From: Takakia lepidozioides
Taxonomy: Eukaryota > Streptophyta > Takakiopsida > Takakiales > Takakiaceae
Direction of reading: 5' to 3'
DNA length: 64,000 nucleotides
Assembly (NCBI GenBank): GCA_030704615.1
Contig: CM060733.1
Span: forward strand, 50,964,001 to 51,028,000
The position numbers were made by a program, and so were the translations under genes. Of this stretch, positions 58,301 through 64,000 are shown piece by piece; positions within the stretch are counted from its first letter, which is position 1; each line of letters starts with the position of its first letter. The notes beneath the pieces are model-generated. The model worked only from the letters and a program-made list of their open reading frames with translations. It did not search any database and was not told the origin of the DNA.

Positions 58301-61300
58301 TACTCATGGTAAGAGTAGACTGAGTTGGAAGTATGTCACTTCACAACTCATCATGGAAGAAAGCAAGCTGACTAGGGGTAGCTCAAGTATGGACAATGCC
58401 CTGACGGCTACTTCCATCAAGAAAGATGGAGCATGTTTCCGATGCGGCAAATTTGGGCATTTCCAGAAGGACTGCAAAGTGAAGATTGACAAGCCCAAGA
58501 AGGACAAGTGGAGACCAAGGAAAGGGAAGTCTGTACATGCACATGTCGCTGACATGGGCAATGACAGTGAAGTTCACTTGTTTATGGCAGATGCAGCTTA
58601 CAGTCGTGATGAAGACTACCTGCTGACTACTGAAGGAGAACACTGTGGAGATGAGTGGTATTTGGACTCTGGAGCTACTAACCACATGTGTGGGAGGAAG
58701 GAGTTGTTTCACAACTTGAAACCCATTCAGCCTAGGAGCGTAAAGATGGGCAACAAGACGTTTTCTGTAAGTACGATGATAGAAATCCGTGTCAACTTTA
58801 TCAGAAAAGAATGTAAGGTTACCCGTTGTACCCTTCAGAAAGTCCTATATGTGCCAGACTTGGCAAAGAATCTGATCTCTGTTAGTACCTTGGATGAGCT
58901 TGGGTATGATGTCATTTTCAGAAACAATGCTTGCAGCATCCAGAAGGGCAACGAGGAACTCTGCTATGGAGTGAAGGAGCAGAGACTCTACAAGCTTTTG
59001 AGTACATCTGGAACTCAGGAGGAGGCCAATGTTGGGGACACAATGGACACTGCACCATTGTGGCATAGAAGGTTGGGTCACTTGGGGACACAAGCGATCA
59101 AGGATCTTCAAAAGTTGGCGTTGGGATTGAATGTGGACTGGTCACATGAGCTACAGTTCTGTGAAGGATGTGCTAAAGGGAAACAGCACAAGTCATCAAT
59201 GCCCAAGGAATCTGCCACAAGAGCCAAGGAGAGGCTGGAGTTGATACACACAGATGTGTGTGGCCCCATGAAGACAACATCACTGGGAGGATCTAGGTAC
59301 TTTGTCACCTTCACTGATGACATGAGTAGAAAGACTTTCTTATATCCCTTGAGAGAGAACCAGCTGGACCTCAAAGTCAAGGTTCTGAGGAGCGATGGTG
59401 GGGGGGAATTCCTAAATCAGGAATTCAAAAACTATCTTGCTGAGAAAGGCATAAAGAGCCAAGTAACAGCGAGGGACAGTCCAGCCCAGAATGGAGTGGC
59501 AGAGAGATTAAACAGAACACTGGTTGAGAAGGCTAGATGTATGCTACAGACCTCAGGCCTTGGACCAGAGTTTTGGGGAGAGGCGATCAGCACTGCCACC
59601 TATCTGAAAAATTTGAGTCCCACGCGAGCTTTGAAAGACATGACTCCAGAGGAGGCGTGGAGTGGGAAGAAGCCAAACCTGAAGCATCTAAGAGTTTTTG
59701 GTTGTGCTGCTTATGCATTGATACCTGACGAGCAAAGGAGCAAGTTGGATGCCAAGTCAGAAAGATGTATCTTCATTGGGTATGATCTGGGTTGCAAGGG
59801 GTACAAGGTCTACAATCCTAGAACCAAGAGGTCAATCAGGAGTAGAGATGTCCTGTTTGATGAGGATAATTTTGGGAAGGAGACAAAGCCCAAGGACCTG
59901 TCCGTTCCTGTGATAATCCCTGATGTGGGAGAAAAAGAAAGGGAACAACCAGTACTAAAGGTTTACACTCGAAGAGAGACGGTGGCGAAGAAACCAGAAG
60001 AGGATGAAGATTCTGAAGATCGGGATCCTATTGACAAGGATGGGGGGCCTAGAAGGTCAGGAAGGATCAGCAACCCCCCAGAAAGGTTTGGAGCTAATGT
60101 GGCAGAAGGACTGACTGGTCTGACTATGGATGACATAGGGCAGATGGAAAGTTGTTTCCATGCCCTTGATGATGCAGAGGAGCCAGCCACCCTCAATGAC
60201 GCTTTGGCAAGGGATGATGCCAATGAGTGGGAGGGAGCTGTACTAGAGGAGATGAAATCTCTAAAAGAAAACCAGACTTGGGAGCTGGTAACACTGCCTG
60301 GTGGTAGAAAGGCGGTAGATTGCAAGTGGGTTTTCAAAGTGAAAAGAGGACCCAACAATGAGATAGTGAAGTACAAGGCCAGACTTGTGGCCAAAGGTTT
60401 CACACAGACTGCAGGGCTTGACTACAATGAACCTTTTGCCCCGGTGGCAAAGTTCACCTCCATCCGATGTTTACTGGCATTGGCAGCGAAGCATGACTGG
60501 GAGATAGAACACATGGACGTGAAGACTGCATTCTTGAATGGGGATCTCCAGGAGGAGATCTACATGAAACAACCAGAAGGCTTCCAAGAAGGTGATAAGG
60601 TGTGTCGGCTCAAGAAATCGTTATATGGACTCAAACAGGCATCGAGGACATGGTATGAGAAGATCAATAGCTACTTGACAGGCCAAGGTTTTGTAAGGAT
60701 TACAGCTGATCAGAGCATTTACTACATGACATCAGGTGTCATGATAATAGCACTCTATGTGGATGACCTGCTACTGATCAGCGACAACAAGGATACCATG
60801 CGCAGGCAGAAGCATGATTTGAGTGAAACCTTTGAGATGGTTGATCTTGGAGCCGTGAACTACCTACTTGGAATTCAGATTCTGAGGGACAGGAAGGCGA
60901 GAACTATAAAGTTGAGCCAAGAGAGGTATGTCAGGAATGTTGTTGCGAAGTTTGGTATGCAGGACTGCAAACCAGCACCAACACCATTGGAAACCGGCTG
61001 CAAGCTGAGTAAGGAAATGGAGCCAAAATCTCCAAGTGAGATTGAGGAAATGGCTAAGGTTCCATATCAGCAAGCCATGGGATCTCTGATGTATGCAATG
61101 ATTGGCACCAGGCCAGACATTGCCTATGCAGTGGGAATGCTTAGTAAGTTCATGCACAACCCAGGACCTCAGCATTGGAAAGCACTCAAGAGGGTGATTA
61201 GATATTTGAAATGGACTGCGGATACATGTCTAACTTACAACAAGCAGGACACTGGAGCATCACTAGAAGGATACAGTGATGCAGATTGGGCAGGAGACAC

Positions 61301-63996
61301 AGATGAGAGGAGATCCATATCTGCCTACTGCTTTGTAATGAGTGGAGGTGCTGTGAGCTGGAGCAGCAAAAGACAGCAGACCACTGCTCTATCCTCGACT
61401 GAGTCAGAGTATATGGCTCTGACTCATGCAGCTAAAGAAGCCATTTGGATTCGAAGGCTTCTTGGTGAACTTGGCTTCAGTCAAGAACAGCCAACGAAAG
61501 TGCATGCTGATAACAGGAGCAGCATTGAGCTGAGCAAGAATCCTGTTCATCACGCCCGGACCAAGCACATAGATATCAAACATCATTTCATTAGAGAAAT
61601 GATTGGTTTGGAGATTGAGTTGGTTTACTGTAGGACTGAGGACATGGCAGCTGATGCACTCACAAAGGCTCTATCCAAAGAAAAGCATTCTAGATGCATG
61701 GAACTGATTGGGTTAAGCCTCAATCCTCGCTGAGTGGGAGTGTTAGAAGTCAGCTCAGATTTAGTTAGCTAGGGTTCTGTTAGGGTTTTTTGACGGCTAG
61801 GGATAGTTCTACCAGAAGGTTCCAGCCACCAGAAGTTTCTAGAGAACTCATGTAGGATTTAAGAGAAAGGCTGAGGCAATACCCAGCACTTCTTCTAGCA
61901 TTTTGGATGTGCTATCCTAGTAGATTGCAGAGAGAGGAGGAGGAGAAGTCCAGCATCTACTTTTGTAAGTTCTTTTCTTTTGCAGTAAGGAGCATTCTTG
62001 TTAGGACTGACACTTCTTGTTAGTACTAACTCTTTGGTTGGTTTAGGCTGTCAGTTTTTGTACTGCTGCTTGTGCTAGAAGCTATCTGTCAATATCACTA
62101 GGAGGTAGAGGACAGGTCTAGTTTCCAACAGTGTATCCTTTACATGCCAAGTGCCGCTTAACCACATAACCGTGCGAAGTGATAATCACCCAACAGACAT
62201 CCAAAGGCAGGGTGAACAACAGTCTGAGAATACAGATCCTCTATGCCTCACCAGAAACCCACCTCAGAAAGTAAAGATTGCAATCCTAACATGACTCGTT
62301 TCAAGTCTGCTTCCAAGACCGGCAAGTGGCCCTTGCGCACCATCTGCTCCTCAAGACTCTCAATCTCGTCTTTCACGTGCTGTTCCTCAGCCACGGTCTC
62401 TCGGTAATTCAAGTTATCGTCAATGTTCCGCTTTAGTTCGGCTTGATTTCCAAGCAAGTCTTCCAACTTTTTATTCTCTCCCTCCATGTGCTTGACCTGC
62501 ACCTTTTTCTCTTCAATTGCAGCTGTAGTCTCAGAGATCTGATCATTTACCTCCCTCAGCCGATCCTCTTTTCCCGACACCACAAACCTGTCAGCCAGTA
62601 TAGACAATAATCAGTAAATATAGAGCCTAAAGTCATAACTTCTAAGGCTCCTGATTCTATCTCAAAATGTTATAAGAAAGTTTGTCCTTTCAGTCCATCA
62701 GTTTGTCCATCAGTTTGGTTCTACCTCTCTTATCATGTCTTTAGAAACAGTATTTGTCAAATATAAAAAATACATGCAATACGGTTGCAAAGACCCCCCA
62801 CCCTTCGTTTACATTGGCTCAGCCTGAGCTGGACTTGGAAAAAGCGTGCTGCACTTTGGAAATGTTTTTACATGCACTATGAAGCTTGTGCACCCACAGT
62901 AAACTGGACTTCCTTCTAGCAGATCATGGTTGCCAGATTAGCATCAAGGTAATACTTGGACCTGGCACATCATGAGAAGATTGAAGTAATGGGTGAAAAG
63001 TGACGACACTTCCAAAACAAAAAGAGACTATGAATGGAAAAATAAATAAATAAAATGATGACATCCACTCCAACTGGAAGAGACAAGAAGAATGGCAACT
63101 TTTTTGGTCTAGCCTCAAAGCAGGACATTCATGATGAGTCTGCTCATCGGATGTTATGCTGCATTCTTTAGGGTGAACTATTTGCTTGGTTTCAAATTAG
63201 TCCTGGGTGAATTTTGAATGAGATATGTGTAAAGGGAAGACTTTTGAGTGTGCATGTGGTGCCATTGATATTCAGTCTACTAGTTTATAGCTGGGCTCCA
63301 ATCCTTATTGCCAATTCATTTTAAGCGGCAAGACCCAGTGCATCCATGTTTTAATATTTCAGCCTGAGGCCCAAAATGACTATGGGACCAAAATGAAATG
63401 AAATGAAATGAAATGGTGCTTTATAAAGTCCGCGGAAAGCTCAAAAGAAAGTTTGAAAATGAGGAAATTCCACAGGAGAGGCCCAAAAAAAGAATACAGA
63501 CAGATGAGCAGGGGGCAAAGAAATAGCCGTAACTTTCACATCAGATCAGAGTCAGAACCACCTACTCCTGGATTTTATCAGCCAATCTCCTCGTTGCAAC
63601 AACCTGTGTCTCAAATTTGTTCAGCTCGTCAAGCCGAATACTTTCCTCATCCATCTTTGTTTTCTTGAATTCAGAATGCTCACGCTCTTTCCGCTCTTTC
63701 TCTCTGGCTGCAGGACCCAATGCTTGCTGCAATATCTGCATGCTTAACAACCATATATAGACCATATCAGGAGACACATATCACCAGTCAGTGCATAACA
63801 ACCCCACAGGCTTTGTGCTAGTGTCTAACTTGCATACAGTTGACCACCACATTTCTGATGTTCTGAGGCTCACGTCATCTGGTTTGTAGAACGTAATGCT
63901 GGTGCAGATTTTCTCAAGTAGTGCAACCATTTTCCTAGCTTCCGAAATTGGTACTTGTAAGTTCTTTGAGACAATCCAAGTTTTCCAGGAATACAA
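49385..63996 (-). CDS. RAD50: RAD50 DNA-repair ATPase, C-terminal part (5' part beyond right edge)
   Basis: RAD50 is the SMC-like ATPase of the MRE11-RAD50-NBS1 complex that senses and tethers DNA double-strand breaks and maintains telomeres. Exons on minus: one uncertain exon near 63870-63960, then 63566-63735, 62263-62587, 57151-57276, 56558-56610, 56025-56175, 55021-55083, 54620-54753, 54312-54440 and 49385-49424; from 63566 on, all phases agree and give 396 aa. The first of these are coiled coil ([20 protein letters not shown]). Then come [19 protein letters not shown], the ABC signature in [11 protein letters not shown], Walker [15 protein letters not shown], the H-loop [12 protein letters not shown], and the last 13 residues [13 protein letters not shown]. 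ATPase residues are intact. The last intron is 4.9 kb because of nested LINEs, and another intron carries a copia element on the opposite strand. Whether splicing remains efficient cannot be judged from DNA. Confidence 0.93.
49890..50946 (+). mobile_element. 5'-truncated LINE (family 2) with (TTTCA)n tail in RAD50 last intron
   Basis: The plus strand encodes the region after RT of a plant LINE polyprotein: [48 protein letters not shown], ending with the zinc-binding [21 protein letters not shown] and RQLLEH-stop at about 50826. A frameshift near 50590-50630 separates the last part. The 3' end reads GAGCTTTCCGCGGACGTTAT, AAAGCACC and then ATTTCATTTCATTTC repeats, a pentanucleotide tail. It is antisense to RAD50. 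The 5' limit is approximate. Confidence 0.85.
50974..51374 (-). mobile_element. LINE family 1 copy with 18-bp target duplication
   Basis: A 401-bp 3' end of family 1 is flanked by the exact 18-mer ACCTCTTCCTCTGAGAGA at 50956-50973 and 51375-51392. On the element strand the duplication is TCTCTCAGAGGAAGAGGT, so the 3' junction again begins with TC repeats. The right-hand duplication borders the TC tail region of an older family-1 copy, so the insertion hit that site. Confidence 0.92.
51393..53276 (-). mobile_element. long LINE family 1 copy with most of the RT domain, degraded
   Basis: Read on minus from 53276 downward, the copy shows broken RT blocks: [43 protein letters not shown], a catalytic-type LLFADDF block near 52760, then a clean stretch [30 protein letters not shown] (52243-52632), and the Cys/His end near 51720-51790. 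Many stops and shifts show it is dead. It is the best template here for the family's RT, with FADD at the active site. Confidence 0.85.
53277..54282 (-). mobile_element. array of five serial LINE family 1 3' ends next to a RAD50 exon
   Basis: Five 5'-truncated copies lie head to tail: about 53279-53620, 53639-53890, 53905-54112, 54130-54233 and 54249-54282, shrinking towards RAD50 exon 54312-54440. Each begins on plus with a GAGAGAATGTACTCATAAGA 3' end, and the junctions are all variants of one string: AATAAACAGAGAGAG, AATAAACAGAGAG, AATAACACAGAGAGAG, CAACACACAGAGAGAG and CTAACACACAGAGAGAG. This is what repeated insertion at one TC-tract target would leave. The last GA run ends at 54307, only four to five bases from the exon's donor. 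Confidence 0.88.
55484..55896 (-). mobile_element. LINE family 1 copy in a RAD50 intron, 11-bp imperfect target duplication
   Basis: This is a 413-bp 3' end with the Cys/His motif region, in the same orientation as RAD50. TGTAGAGAGAA (55473-55483) and TGTAGGGAGAA (55897-55907) flank it with one difference, which on the element strand gives TTCTCTCTACA. It is therefore consistent with the TC-rich target rule of the other copies. Confidence 0.8.
57411..57800 (+). mobile_element. 5' LTR of Ty1/copia element
   Basis: The LTR is 390 bp, begins TGTTAGAAGT and ends TTTCCAACA, and is identical base for base to the 3' LTR. It is preceded by the 5-bp target duplication GTGTA (57406-57410). It should carry the promoter and the R region; no TATA box is assigned. 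The insertion lies in a RAD50 intron, antisense to that gene. Confidence 0.97.
57801..57814 (+). other. primer-binding site, complementary to the tRNA-iMet anticodon arm
   Basis: GGTTATGGGCCCAC follows the LTR directly. Its reverse complement GTGGGCCCATAACC corresponds to the anticodon stem-loop of plant initiator tRNA-Met, with the CAU anticodon in the middle. The primer would thus be an internally cut tRNA-iMet, as known for Drosophila copia, rather than its 3' end. The tRNA sequence is recalled knowledge, not in the window. Confidence 0.8.
57805..61733 (+). CDS. Ty1/copia gag-pol polyprotein with gag frameshift and integrase deletion
   Basis: The main frame (57870-61733, 1287 codons) encodes the order gag, protease, integrase, RT, RNase H of Ty1/copia. 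Landmarks by residue of that frame: zinc knuckle [14 protein letters not shown] (about 189), protease DSG in [11 protein letters not shown] (about 264), integrase zinc-binding region and HTDVCGP (about 463), RSDGGGEF, and [15 protein letters not shown] with YVDD (about 962); RNase H SDADWAGD (about 1135) and the end [12 protein letters not shown]. The true gag start is probably the ATG at 57805, whose frame stops at 57949; gag homology passes from that frame to the main one near 57915-57925, so a frameshift is present. Between LYPLREN and LKVKVLRSD (near 59350-59370) the integrase core is shorter than normal by roughly 20 residues. The copy is probably defective in spite of its youth. Confidence 0.95.
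61741..62130 (+). mobile_element. 3' LTR of Ty1/copia element
   Basis: It is identical to the 5' LTR over all 390 bases and is followed by the target duplication GTGTA (62131-62135). It is preceded by a purine-rich TGAGTGGGAG (61731-61740), the likely polypurine tract. Since both LTRs are copied from one template at insertion, zero differences mean a very recent integration. Confidence 0.97.
63391..63442 (-). mobile_element. 52-bp LINE family 2 tail fragment
   Basis: On minus it reads GAGCTTTCCGCGGACTTTAT, AAAGCACC and then five ATTTC units, the same 3' end and pentamer tail as the family-2 LINE at 49890-50946. It is either an extremely short 5' truncation or a parasitic element sharing the tail. 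It sits in a RAD50 intron, just below exon 63566-63735, in the same orientation as RAD50. Confidence 0.75.
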
Positions 63997-64000
63997 ATAT

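Overview
The window is nuclear DNA of a land plant. Every confident gene is a plant-type gene split by GT-AG introns: FREE1, BREVIS RADIX-like, a long PPR protein, a CCR-like kinase, an OSB-like protein, SNU114/CLO, proteasome beta-3, MAP1A and RAD50. The PPR gene carries remains of a DYW domain, LINE-type retroelements are numerous and introns are moderate in size. Together these fit a seed-free vascular plant (fern or lycophyte) best. That placement is inference; the window has no diagnostic marker for species.

Layout, left to right. (1) 228-2837, minus: BREVIS RADIX-like gene, cut by the left edge. (2) 2838-9779: non-genic, with a perfect 19-bp hairpin, a four-unit ~220-bp tandem repeat and two copies of a tRNA-like (SINE-like) repeat. 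(3) 9780-16540, minus: complete nine-exon FREE1 (ESCRT-associated FYVE protein) with an unusual extra zinc ribbon; about 330 bp separate it from the divergent proteasome beta-3 gene (16867 to about 20358, plus), whose two-codon first exon lies in a 162-bp tandem duplication. (4) 21861-24158, minus: PPR gene followed by a decayed DYW domain, then an OSB-like partial gene (24618-25152, minus). (5) 25985-33108, plus: complete 11-exon SNU114/CLO U5 snRNP GTPase (987 aa). (6) 33923-35323, minus: intron-less receptor-like kinase with an HRN catalytic loop. (7) 35.4-40.5 kb: almost featureless. (8) 40507-45980, minus: complete 16-exon MAP1A (405 aa). (9) 46.2-49.3 kb: transposon debris, including a clean 798-bp hAT-like element with an 8-bp target duplication. 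(10) 49385 to the right edge, minus: the C-terminal part of RAD50, with a 4.9-kb last intron packed with LINE copies and a nearly intact, very young Ty1/copia element in another intron.

Most of the protein genes are single-copy-type housekeeping genes (RNA splicing, protein turnover, N-terminal Met removal, DNA repair, endosomal sorting) with no obvious shared pathway; this is ordinary gene neighbourhood, not an operon-like system. The most interesting signal is in the mobile DNA. One LINE family occurs at least ten times, almost always as 5'-truncated 3' ends, and its target-site duplications begin with TC-rich tracts on the element strand. Several copies are inserted one after another at the same TC tract, including an array that ends a few bases from a RAD50 splice donor. 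This looks like a LINE with TC-tract target preference that re-targets its own insertion sites.
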